DNA from: Bacillota bacterium
GTDB lineage: Bacteria > Bacillota_B > Desulfitobacteriia > Desulfitobacteriales > Desulfitobacteriaceae
Length of the DNA stretch: 10,201 bases
NCBI GenBank assembly: GCA_021779415.1
Contig: JAJYAS010000066.1
Location: forward strand, 1-10,201
Direction of reading: 5' to 3'
The translations under genes were made by a program, and so were the position numbers. This document shows positions 1 to 7,434 of this stretch, piece after piece. The notes beneath the pieces were generated by a model, which was not told the DNA's origin, did not search any database, and saw only the letters and a list, made by a program, of their open reading frames with translations. Every line of letters begins with the position of its first letter. Position 1 is the first letter of the stretch.

Positions 1-82
1 ATGTCCCCGTAACCGGCAGTGAACTCGTTCAACTAAAGTTGACTAAATTGTCTTAAAATATTTTCCGGTCCTCTTCTCCATC
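1..82. other. Cluster trailer with short inverted and direct repeats; no clear terminator
   Basis: This noncoding stretch follows the TAG of the fusion gene. It contains TGAACtcGTTCA at 20-31 (5-bp arms), TCAACtaaaGTTGA at 29-42 (5-bp arms, sharing bases with the first), the near repeat ACTAAAGTTG/ACTAAATTG at 32-50, and the palindrome AAAATATTTT at 55-64. None is a GC-rich stem followed by a T-run on the minus strand, so I do not call a terminator. The true end of the transcript, or a further gene, probably lies to the left of the window. Confidence 0.4.
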
Positions 83-3000
83 CTATCTCTTTGTTTTATT
101 TGCTTGGGTACGGAGCCAAATTTTTATTTCATCTAGATCTTGAATTTCATCCAACTTCCACTGCCAATTTCCATGGATCGTTCCTGGGACATTCATTCTG
201 GCTTCCTCACCCAAACCCAAAATGTCTTGCATCGGTAGGATAACCCACGCCGCTGGGCTCAAATAGACTTCTTCAATCAACTCACGGCATGCTTGTTTGC
301 TTATAACTTTTTGGTCTATACCGCTAACTTGGGTCCCACCTTCTGCCAAATTAATCTTTTCGTACCAGCCTAACAAGGTGTTATTATCATGAGTACCAGT
401 ATAATAAACAAAATTCGTTTCAGAATCCCCTACTATTTCTTTTAAAGAGGTAAACTGTAGTACCTTTATCCCGGGAAAGCCAAAAATTTGTTTTAAAACA
501 TTGACTTCCGTTGTTATGGCTCCCAAGTCCTCAACAATAAGGGGGCATTTCCCATACGCATCCACCAAGCTTTCAAAGAATCGTTTCCCTGGCCCTTTGA
601 TCCAGCGACCCTTTTCTGCCGTCTCTTCTCCGGCATCAACCTCCCAGTAGGCTTCAAAACCCCGGAAATGATCCAGCCGAATGTAGTCAAACAGTTCTAA
701 CCCGAGCTGTATTCGCTTTTTCCACCAATCATACTGAGTAACAGCTAGAGCATCCCAGTCATACGTTGGATTCCCCCATAACTGGCCAGTCTTGCTAAAA
801 TAGTCGGGGGGTACTCCTGCCGTTTTGGCTGGTCTCCCCTGCTCATCCAGCACAAACAAACTGCGGTTCACCCATACATCACAGCTATCGGCGGCGACAA
901 AGTGGGGTAAATCACCAATCACTTGAACCCCTTTAGCTTTGGCATAAGCTTTAAGCTTATCCCATTCATAGAAGAAAGTGTATTGTAAGAATTCAATAAA
1001 GCCCATCTCTTCTCGGAGAAGCACCCTATACTCGGATAACTTATCCGTCACACGGGAAGCTATTTCCTGTTCCCAATCATACCAAGGAAGATCCCCCAAA
1101 TGAGCTTTCAAGGCTCGAAAGAGCACGTAATCGTCAAGCCATACTTTATTTTTCGCTTTAAAGTTTAGAAATTCTTTATTAGAAAGATACGTTGATTTAA
1201 CAGAACCAGCCGAGGTGTTTGGGTTGGATTCAAGTTGAGTCATAAATCGCTGATAGGCTTCGTGAAGCAAATCACGTTTCAATTCTTTCAAAGCTAAGGA
1301 CAAAAAGCTCCGCCTAAGGTCCAAGCTCCTTATCTGTTCATATTTTTGACGAGTTTCCTCTAAATTCAGTAGCCCCTCACTGATCATGTGATCGAGACTG
1401 ATGAACACCGGATTCCCCGCAAAAACTGACTCACTTTGATAGGGACAATCCCCCACTCCTGCCGGATTCAAGGGTAACACCTGCCACAATGATTGGCCAG
1501 AATCCGCCAAAAAATCCACGAATTCATAAGCCTCTTTCCCTAAATCTCCAAGGCCCCAAGAAGAAGGCAACGAACTGATATGCAACAACACTCCGCACGA
1601 ACGGTTAAGCTGCAAATTATTAGGCGAGGTTTTCTTTCTTAACAGCGCTCTTCCACTCAGAGCGTTTAGTTGTAAGGCACTTAGCGTCTCTGGGGCAAGC
1701 CTTTCTCCATTGATTAGGTCAATTACAAAAGAGGCGGGCTGTAGCTTAACAGCGAGATTCACTATCTTTGTTTCCTCTGCATGACGATTGATCAGGATAA
1801 TTAGTTCTTCTTCGTCCTCTGCCCGCGCAAAACCATAAACATCCGGTTCAAAGTAAAAAGGCGTAAAATCACCCGTCTTCAGTACTCCATATTCAGCACG
1901 CAGGCGCAGAATTCGCCGGTACCACTCCCTGATTTCTCCGTCTTCTTTGCCCCACGGATAGGTCGCCCGGTTATAAGGGTCTGCATACCCTTCCACTCCT
2001 GCTTCATCACCATAATAGATACAAGGGACTCCTGGAAATGTCATCTGAACCAAACTTAATAATTTTAGCCTTCGCACAGCCATTTGTCGGGCATTCGGGG
2101 GAAGCTTAAAGCTCCTTTGCTCTGTTTTTGTCAGACTCTGTTCTGGCGGAGCATCACCTAAAAGCGTCAAAATCCGTATCGTATCATGACTCCCAATCAA
2201 GTTCATGGCAGCATAAAAATTCTCCCGGGGATAATTTTCATATAAGCTCATAACTTCATCATGAAGGACCCTGGAATCACTTTGTCCCAGAATAAAACGC
2301 AGGAAACTAGCGCGGAAAGGATAGTTCATCGTCCCATCCAGTTCATCCCCTAAGAAATATTCGCGTAGTTTACTATAACTTACCTTATTCGAAGCATCTT
2401 CCCAGACTTCTCCGATCAGAACAGCTTCGGGGCGAATCCTCATCATCGCTTGTCGAAGTTCCTGAATGAACTCATCCGGCAGTTCATCGGCAACATCTAA
2501 TCGCCAGCCCGCAACCCCAAGGTTTAACCACTTACGGATGACACTATTTTCCGACCCGTAGATAAACTGTCGGTAGGAAGGATTCATTTCGTTCACTTCA
2601 GGAAGGGAATCAACCCCCCACCAGGATTCATACTCTTGGTGGTTAGACTTAAACTTATACCAATTGAAATAAGGGGAATCAGCCGATTGGTAGGCTCCCA
2701 CCCCCGGATAATTGCCATCTTTGTTAAAATAGACACTGTCACTTCCGGTATGGCTAAATACACCATCCAGGATAATTGAGATCCCATAGTCTCTTGCAGT
2801 GTCGATCAAACGCTTAAATACTGCGTCATCTCCATACATAGGATCGATCTGATGATAATCCGCCGTGTCATACTTGTGATTACTCAGAGCGGCAAAAATA
2901 GGATTTAAATAAAGGATGCTGATTCCTAATTCCTTAAAGTAGGGTAATTTTTCAATCACCCCTTGTAGCGTTCCGCCGAAAAAGTCCCAATCCGTAACTC

Positions 3001-3583
3001 TGCCCTTCTCGTCCTTGATATAGAACGGTGGATCAGACCAATTGGCATGCAACAGAGCATTTTTTTTGGGATAATAGGTGAACCCGTTTTCGTGATCATT
3101 GAAAAACCGATCGACAAAAACTTGATACATCACCCCTTGTTTATACCACTCCGGTACTGACACCTGCTTGTGAACTGTAATTTGAAAGGAAGGAGGCTCT
3201 TGCTCCCAAAGGGCACCCTCCCCACCAAGCCTTTTAAAGTTATTGCCATAATAATACGTTTGTGATCCTACCCGAATCTCAAAATAATACCAGATAAGAC
3301 CTGGGCTGTTGGGTACGACATAGTCCCCTTCGAATAAAGTCATCTTTTCTAACGGCCCAGACACCGATTCTGGAGCAAAATCTTCACATTTTTTTTCGGT
3401 CGTTTGAGGCATGGAAATCATTATTTCCCTGTCCGATTCCCAAAGACGAAGAACACTAGCTTCAATCGGAACTGCGGAGATTGTTTTCAAACGGAAGGCA
3501 ATCCGCTGTCCACACGTGACCGCGCCAAACGGTTCGCGGTAAAACAAATCGTGAGAATTATGATATGCCTTAAACCCTATCAT
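83..3583 (-). CDS. GH13 neopullulanase/alpha-amylase-like enzyme fused to GH77 4-alpha-glucanotransferase
   Basis: A 1166-residue two-enzyme fusion, probably cytoplasmic because no signal peptide or membrane segment is visible. Residues 1-130 look like an N-terminal beta-sandwich of the kind found in neopullulanases and amylopullulanases. About 140-580 is a GH13 barrel with DGVFSH (273-278), LPEVN (327-331), GWRLD (nucleophile D363), GEVWE (acid/base E392) and GSHD (D467). About 580-650 is a small C-terminal beta domain. Residues 660-1165 form a full-length GH77 amylomaltase with catalytic D971 (RLDHFRG), E1018 (VEDLG) and D1066 (GTHDNNT). All six catalytic acids are present, so both halves look active. 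The expected role is hydrolysis of branched or short glucans and disproportionation of maltodextrins. Such fusions are sometimes named GlgX/MalQ, but the GH13 motifs look more like neopullulanase than GlgX. The ATG overlaps the glgA stop by 4 nt (ATGA) and is preceded only by a weak GAG, which suggests translational coupling. Stop is TAG. The family calls are secure; the exact GH13 specificity is not. Confidence 0.93.
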   Translation of the reverse strand: MIGFKAYHNSHDLFYREPFGAVTCGQRIAFRLKTISAVPIEASVLRLWESDREIMISMPQTTEKKCEDFAPESVSGPLEKMTLFEGDYVVPNSPGLIWYYFEIRVGSQTYYYGNNFKRLGGEGALWEQEPPSFQITVHKQVSVPEWYKQGVMYQVFVDRFFNDHENGFTYYPKKNALLHANWSDPPFYIKDEKGRVTDWDFFGGTLQGVIEKLPYFKELGISILYLNPIFAALSNHKYDTADYHQIDPMYGDDAVFKRLIDTARDYGISIILDGVFSHTGSDSVYFNKDGNYPGVGAYQSADSPYFNWYKFKSNHQEYESWWGVDSLPEVNEMNPSYRQFIYGSENSVIRKWLNLGVAGWRLDVADELPDEFIQELRQAMMRIRPEAVLIGEVWEDASNKVSYSKLREYFLGDELDGTMNYPFRASFLRFILGQSDSRVLHDEVMSLYENYPRENFYAAMNLIGSHDTIRILTLLGDAPPEQSLTKTEQRSFKLPPNARQMAVRRLKLLSLVQMTFPGVPCIYYGDEAGVEGYADPYNRATYPWGKEDGEIREWYRRILRLRAEYGVLKTGDFTPFYFEPDVYGFARAEDEEELIILINRHAEETKIVNLAVKLQPASFVIDLINGERLAPETLSALQLNALSGRALLRKKTSPNNLQLNRSCGVLLHISSLPSSWGLGDLGKEAYEFVDFLADSGQSLWQVLPLNPAGVGDCPYQSESVFAGNPVFISLDHMISEGLLNLEETRQKYEQIRSLDLRRSFLSLALKELKRDLLHEAYQRFMTQLESNPNTSAGSVKSTYLSNKEFLNFKAKNKVWLDDYVLFRALKAHLGDLPWYDWEQEIASRVTDKLSEYRVLLREEMGFIEFLQYTFFYEWDKLKAYAKAKGVQVIGDLPHFVAADSCDVWVNRSLFVLDEQGRPAKTAGVPPDYFSKTGQLWGNPTYDWDALAVTQYDWWKKRIQLGLELFDYIRLDHFRGFEAYWEVDAGEETAEKGRWIKGPGKRFFESLVDAYGKCPLIVEDLGAITTEVNVLKQIFGFPGIKVLQFTSLKEIVGDSETNFVYYTGTHDNNTLLGWYEKINLAEGGTQVSGIDQKVISKQACRELIEEVYLSPAAWVILPMQDILGLGEEARMNVPGTIHGNWQWKLDEIQDLDEIKIWLRTQANKTKR

Positions 3584-5010
3584 AATAAAGACTCATAGAT
3601 ATCAATGTAAGCCTTTGCTGATCTGTCCCAACTAAAGTCACTCTTCAAGGCATTCTGACGTATATTGTCCCATACCTGCTTATCCTCGTGGTATATTCCC
3701 ACTGCCCGTTGCACCGTAGACAACAATTCATGCGCATTATAATTGGCAAAACTAAACCCATCACCTATACCGGTGATTTCATTATAAGGCAGGATTGTAT
3801 CCTTTAACCCTCCAGTTTCCCGCACGATCGGAACCGTCCCATAGCGCATGGCGATCATCTGAGAAATACCGCAGGGTTCAAAACGAGAGGGCATCAAGAA
3901 CAGGTCTGTCCCGCCATAGACTTCATGCGCTAATTCATCAGAGAATTCTAATCTTATCGCCAGTTTTTCGGGGTATTTTGAGGCGAAATAGCGTAACATT
4001 TCTTCATATTGGTCTTCTCCTGTACCGAGGATAACCATCTGAACATCGAGCTCAAGTATTTCATTCATAACGTGGGCCAATAGATCCACGCCTTTCTGGT
4101 CTACCAAGCGAGATACCATCCCCAGTACAGCTCTATCTCCTCGTATCGGAAGTCCAAAAGTTTGTTGTAAGTGCTTTTTATTTTCTTCTTTCGCAAGAGG
4201 AAAGTTGCTATACGGCATGGCTAGATAGGGGTCCTTCATCGGATCATAGACCTCATAGTCAATGCCATTAAGGATGCCCACAAGCACTTCACTACGTTGC
4301 CTCAATAGGCCATCAAGTTTTTCTCCGTAATAAGGATTTTTGATCTCCTCTGCATACGTCGGACTCACCGTCGTAATCCGATCTGCATAAAGCAGAGCGG
4401 CCTTCATAAAATTCACCCCGCCATGAAATTCCAAGGAGTTTTCCGTAAAATACTCCATTCCGAGTCCCACGATATCTTCCAGAACTTCCTTAGGGAAAAT
4501 TCCTTGGTACTTGAGGTTATGAATTGTAAATACGGTTTTTATCGAATAATATAGGGGCTCCCTGCTATAAAACTCTCTAAGCATCAGCGGGATTAAGGCC
4601 GTATGCCAATCATGGCAATGCAGGATATCCGGTTTAAACTCAGGTATGTGGATTAAACTTTCCAGAGCGGCGCGGGAAAAAAATGCAAATCGCTCCGCAT
4701 CATCATATTCCCCATAAATACGGGAGCGGGAAAAATAATACTCGTTGTCAATAAAATAATAATGAACCCCTTGATAAAGCAACTCATCCAAGCCACAATA
4801 TTGTTTACGCCAGGCAACTTGGACATCGAAATGGGCCAGATGTATAAACTCTCTTTGAAACTTTTCTGGGATGGTGCTGTACTTCGGCATAATAACGCGT
4901 ACATCTACCCCTTGTTTATGCAAGAAGGCAGGTAATGAACCCATTACTTCTCCCAAACCACCAGTTTTAACAAAAGGATCCGCTTCTGCAGTTACAAATA
5001 CCAGTTTCAT
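3580..5010 (-). CDS. glgA: Glycogen synthase (ADP-glucose-dependent, GT5)
   Basis: 476 residues, the usual length for bacterial GlgA. It transfers glucose from ADP-glucose to the non-reducing end of alpha-1,4-glucan in the cytoplasm. The N-terminal Rossmann domain begins with the nucleotide-sugar loop KTGGLGEV at residue 15 (commonly KxGGLGDV) and contains HCHDWHT (131-137) and FTIHN (161-165). The C-terminal domain has GILNGIDY (245-252), VSRLVDQKG (299-307, with R301 and K306 matching the phosphate-contacting Arg and Lys of the family) and SRFEPCGISQ (375-384), whose E378 is the expected catalytic-site glutamate. The ATG at 5010 follows a purine-rich GAAAGGCGGGAG and lies 20 nt after the glgD stop. 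The TGA stop overlaps the ATG of the next gene. It forms one transcription unit with the ADP-glucose-producing genes just upstream. Nothing looks truncated or altered. Confidence 0.97.
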   Translation of the reverse strand: MKLVFVTAEADPFVKTGGLGEVMGSLPAFLHKQGVDVRVIMPKYSTIPEKFQREFIHLAHFDVQVAWRKQYCGLDELLYQGVHYYFIDNEYYFSRSRIYGEYDDAERFAFFSRAALESLIHIPEFKPDILHCHDWHTALIPLMLREFYSREPLYYSIKTVFTIHNLKYQGIFPKEVLEDIVGLGMEYFTENSLEFHGGVNFMKAALLYADRITTVSPTYAEEIKNPYYGEKLDGLLRQRSEVLVGILNGIDYEVYDPMKDPYLAMPYSNFPLAKEENKKHLQQTFGLPIRGDRAVLGMVSRLVDQKGVDLLAHVMNEILELDVQMVILGTGEDQYEEMLRYFASKYPEKLAIRLEFSDELAHEVYGGTDLFLMPSRFEPCGISQMIAMRYGTVPIVRETGGLKDTILPYNEITGIGDGFSFANYNAHELLSTVQRAVGIYHEDKQVWDNIRQNALKSDFSWDRSAKAYIDIYESLL

Positions 5011-5030
5011 ACTCTCCCGCCTTTCAAAGT

Positions 5031-6155
5031 CTAAATCACGGTTCTTTTGAGGACAACTAAAGGATGATTCGAACTCCCTTTTAAGACATTTTCTCCATTC
5101 ACCGTTACCGATTTATCGAGAACTGCATAGTCCGTCTGAGCATGTGCATGAATATGGCATTTCGGGAGGATGATTGAGTTTCTAATTTTACACCCTTGCT
5201 CAACAATCACACCTCGGAAAATAATCGAGTTTACCACTTCCCCAGAGATAGAGCACCCACTTGCAATCAATGAGTTGCTGATTTCTGCCTGTGAAGTGTA
5301 TTGAGTAGGGGGATTATCCTTAATTTTTGTATGAATCCGATCTGCTCCCAACCATAATTTCCCTCGAACTTCTAGGTTTAGAAGATCCATGCTTCTATCG
5401 AAGTATTCCTTAAGCGTGCGAATCGTCCCAATCAAAGAACAGGTTGGACTGCCATATATTTTAAGGACCTCCAGATTTGAAGCAAAGATATCCATTAAGC
5501 CAATACACCCAATGGCGCTATACCTCTCAACAATATCTAATAAAATCTCACGTCGGATGATTATCATATTGACAAAATGAGGGTGGAGAAGCATTGCCCC
5601 TCCGGGAGTTTTATTGTCTAGAATATTAGACACTTTCTGTCCCTCATCCATCTCAAGAACGATCCCATCCGTCTGATCACCTGAATTAGCGATTCCCTTA
5701 TAAATCAAGGTTACATCGGCCTGCTTGTCATTATGAAATTCCAACACATTCTTGAAATTCACATTAAATATTTGCTCACCGCTACAGATAATCACATTTT
5801 CAGCAAAATCGTTTTGCAAATACTCCAGATTAGCTTTTAAATCCTTAACACAAAACGTATGATTGTTTCCTGACAAACCATGGTTGGCTCCAGGCAAAAC
5901 AAACAACCCTCCGTCTTTCCGATCCAAGAACCAGGCTTTACCTGCTCCTAAGTGATCCAGAAGCGGTCTATAATGGTGTGGCGTAACCACTCCAATCGTT
6001 CTTATGCCGGCGTTAACCATGCTCGACAACGCGAAATCGAGAATTCGATATCGTCCTCCGAAAGGAACTGCAGCTATTGGTCTTTTTAAAGCAAGTCCTT
6101 GTAAGTTGTCAGTTGCGCTATTAGCATAAATAATCCCTATTACCTTCGACATCAT
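5031..6155 (-). CDS. glgD: Glucose-1-phosphate adenylyltransferase-like subunit GlgD
   Basis: 374 residues from the preferred start. It is a paralogue of the GlgC encoded just upstream, with an N-terminal nucleotidyltransferase fold and a C-terminal left-handed beta-helix (about 285-365, with hexapeptide-like repeats such as EISNSL and CKIRNSI). The fold signature PFGGRYRILDF (31-41) is kept. The GGxGxRL nucleotide loop is missing, GlgC's SGDH is SGEQ (125-128), and neither the FTEKP glucose-1-phosphate motif nor WRDVGT is seen. From the family, GlgD partners GlgC in a hetero-oligomeric ADP-glucose pyrophosphorylase and by itself has little or no activity; that it does so here is inferred. 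The ATG at 6155 (a second ATG follows at 6152) has AGGTGG six bases upstream and gives a normal GlgD N-terminus (SKVIGII). An in-frame ATG at 6206 would add 17 atypical residues and overlap glgC by 38 nt, so it was not chosen. TAG stop, 20 nt before glgA. Confidence 0.93.
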   Translation of the reverse strand: MMSKVIGIIYANSATDNLQGLALKRPIAAVPFGGRYRILDFALSSMVNAGIRTIGVVTPHHYRPLLDHLGAGKAWFLDRKDGGLFVLPGANHGLSGNNHTFCVKDLKANLEYLQNDFAENVIICSGEQIFNVNFKNVLEFHNDKQADVTLIYKGIANSGDQTDGIVLEMDEGQKVSNILDNKTPGGAMLLHPHFVNMIIIRREILLDIVERYSAIGCIGLMDIFASNLEVLKIYGSPTCSLIGTIRTLKEYFDRSMDLLNLEVRGKLWLGADRIHTKIKDNPPTQYTSQAEISNSLIASGCSISGEVVNSIIFRGVIVEQGCKIRNSIILPKCHIHAHAQTDYAVLDKSVTVNGENVLKGSSNHPLVVLKRTVI

Positions 6156-6161
6156 TGCTAA

Positions 6162-6170
6162 CCACCTTTC
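6162..6170 (-). promoter_or_regulatory. Ribosome binding site of glgD
   Basis: On the minus strand GAAAGGTGG is followed by TTAGCA and then ATGATG. The AGGTGG core sits six bases before the first ATG and nine before the second. The site overlaps the glgC stop codon (TGA, 6171-6169), so ribosomes finishing glgC end on the glgD initiation site. It decides the start at 6155 or 6152 in place of the longer frame from 6206. Confidence 0.8.
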
Positions 6171-7368
6171 AAATCGCCTGAGGCCTGTAGACATTCTCAC
6201 CCTCATTGATCACAGAACCTTCAGGAATAATATGATGATCCTCAATAACCGTAATCCCTTCTTGAATCGAAGCGCCTAGTCTTTCAGCACCGACAATACA
6301 ATGACGCATAATTTCCGCATTTTCCCCAACAATTGTTTTTCTAATTAACGATCCAGTGTGAACTTTTGCATACGGTAATAAGATAGAATCCTTAATTTGT
6401 ACACCCTTCCCCACATATACCCCAGGTGCTAGGATAGAATTGTTCACCTCGCCATGAATAATACACCCATTACAAACCAAGCTGTTCTCTATTTTAGCTG
6501 TAGACCCCACAAAGTGTGGGGGTAAGATATCTTCATTCGAAAAGATACGAAACTTCGGATCGAAAATATTAAGGAAGTGACCTTCTCTTAAAGACTCCAT
6601 ATTGGCATGATAATAGCTTTCAATCGTGCCCACATCTCGCCAATACCCCTGAAACCTATACGCATAAACCCGTTTCTCCTCTTTTAGCTGCTGAGGGATG
6701 ATGTTTTGACCAAAGTCATGCTGAGACTGATCCTCTCTCGCATCAGCCATCAACGCCTGCTTAAGTGTTGACCAATTAAAAATATAAACTCCCATCGAAG
6801 CAAGATTACTATCTGGTTGAGTAGGTTTTTCTGTGAACTTTGTGATCCGTTCATTTCCATCAATGGTTAGGATTCCGAACCGAGAAGCTTCCTCCCAAGG
6901 AACTTTAATCGTTGCAAGGGTTATTTCAGAATTCTTCTCTTTATGGAACTTTAGCATACGTGCATAATCCATTCTGTAGACATGATCCCCGGAAAGGATA
7001 ATCACATATTCAGGATCGTAAAAATCAATAAACTCGTAATTTTGGTAAACGGCATTCGCTGTTCCGTTATACCAACTTCCTTCTTTTTCATCCAGAAAAG
7101 GGGGAAGAATATGCACTCCGCCAAAAGGGTTATCTAGGTCCCAGGCCGAACCCAAACCAATATAGGAATTAAGCAGTAAAGGCTTATATTGGATAAGTAC
7201 ACCGACTGTGTTAATGTTAGAATTGGTACAGTTACTCAAGGTAAAGTCAATAATTCTATACTTACCACAGAAGGAAACTGCAGGCTTAGCCCGCTTTCGA
7301 GTTAGACCACCTAATCTGCTTCCTTGTCCACCTGCTAACAGCATTGCTACACATTCCTGCTTCCGCAT
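6169..7368 (-). CDS. glgC: Glucose-1-phosphate adenylyltransferase (ADP-glucose pyrophosphorylase), catalytic subunit
   Basis: 399 residues, close to the usual size for Firmicute GlgC. It makes ADP-glucose and pyrophosphate from ATP and glucose-1-phosphate, the first committed step of glycogen synthesis. The nucleotide loop GGQGSRL is at 13-19, followed by RAKPAV (26-31) and GKYRIIDF (35-42). GTANAVYQN is at 102-110, the catalytic aspartate is D128 in [10 protein letters not shown] (126-135), the glucose-1-phosphate lysine is K181 in FTEKP, and YWRDVGT is at 242-248. The C-terminal third is a left-handed beta-helix. All expected active-site residues are present, unlike in the adjacent GlgD. 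The ATG at 7368 has a strong GAGGGAGGG nine bases upstream. Gap from glgP is 66 nt, the longest in the cluster; glgD begins 13 nt after the stop. Family knowledge: Firmicute GlgC can act alone but is often stimulated by GlgD, and allosteric control differs from enterobacterial GlgC; effectors cannot be read from the sequence. Confidence 0.97.
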   Translation of the reverse strand: MRKQECVAMLLAGGQGSRLGGLTRKRAKPAVSFCGKYRIIDFTLSNCTNSNINTVGVLIQYKPLLLNSYIGLGSAWDLDNPFGGVHILPPFLDEKEGSWYNGTANAVYQNYEFIDFYDPEYVIILSGDHVYRMDYARMLKFHKEKNSEITLATIKVPWEEASRFGILTIDGNERITKFTEKPTQPDSNLASMGVYIFNWSTLKQALMADAREDQSQHDFGQNIIPQQLKEEKRVYAYRFQGYWRDVGTIESYYHANMESLREGHFLNIFDPKFRIFSNEDILPPHFVGSTAKIENSLVCNGCIIHGEVNNSILAPGVYVGKGVQIKDSILLPYAKVHTGSLIRKTIVGENAEIMRHCIVGAERLGASIQEGITVIEDHHIIPEGSVINEGENVYRPQAI

Positions 7369-7434
7369 ACCTGTTTTCCCTCCCTCTTAATCTGTACCCT
7401 TAGAACGTTCACGGCGAACCTATCTTACAAACCT
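7369..7434 (-). other. glgP-glgC intergenic spacer with a weak hairpin
   Basis: The longest gap inside the cluster. It carries the strong glgC ribosome binding site (GAGGGAGGG, 7386-7378) and, at 7407-7419, GTTCACGGCGAAC, which can form a short stem of about 4-5 pairs. A perfect 8-bp palindrome, GAACGTTC (7403-7410), partly overlaps it. There is no T-run after it and no convincing -35/-10 pair, so neither a terminator nor an internal promoter is claimed. RNA processing or mild attenuation between glgP and glgC is possible but unsupported. Confidence 0.35.

Noticed and set aside
1..82. Intrinsic terminator after the last gene
   Set aside because: No GC-rich stem followed by a T-run is present on the minus strand; the visible stems are short and AT-rich.
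1600..1640. The fusion as two separate genes joined by a sequencing error
   Set aside because: The frame is continuous through the linker, with no internal stop or obvious ribosome site and start at the junction, and similar fusions are known in Clostridia.
3404..3598. Plus-strand open frame of 64 codons opposite the start of the fusion gene
   Set aside because: It is antisense to a well-supported gene, shows no recognisable protein pattern and has no clear ribosome site; it is a shadow frame. The other short frames inside the large genes (near 2593-2787, 3795-4034, 4653-4904, 5389-5580, 7208-7390, 7720-7935 and 8703-8885) were rejected for the same reason.
5031..6206. glgD as a decayed or pseudogene copy of glgC
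   Set aside because: The frame is intact, has a good ribosome site and conserved fold motifs, and its missing catalytic motifs are the normal state of the GlgD family.
7369..7434. Internal promoter before glgC
   Set aside because: No -35/-10 pair with good matches and 16-18 nt spacing could be found on the minus strand.
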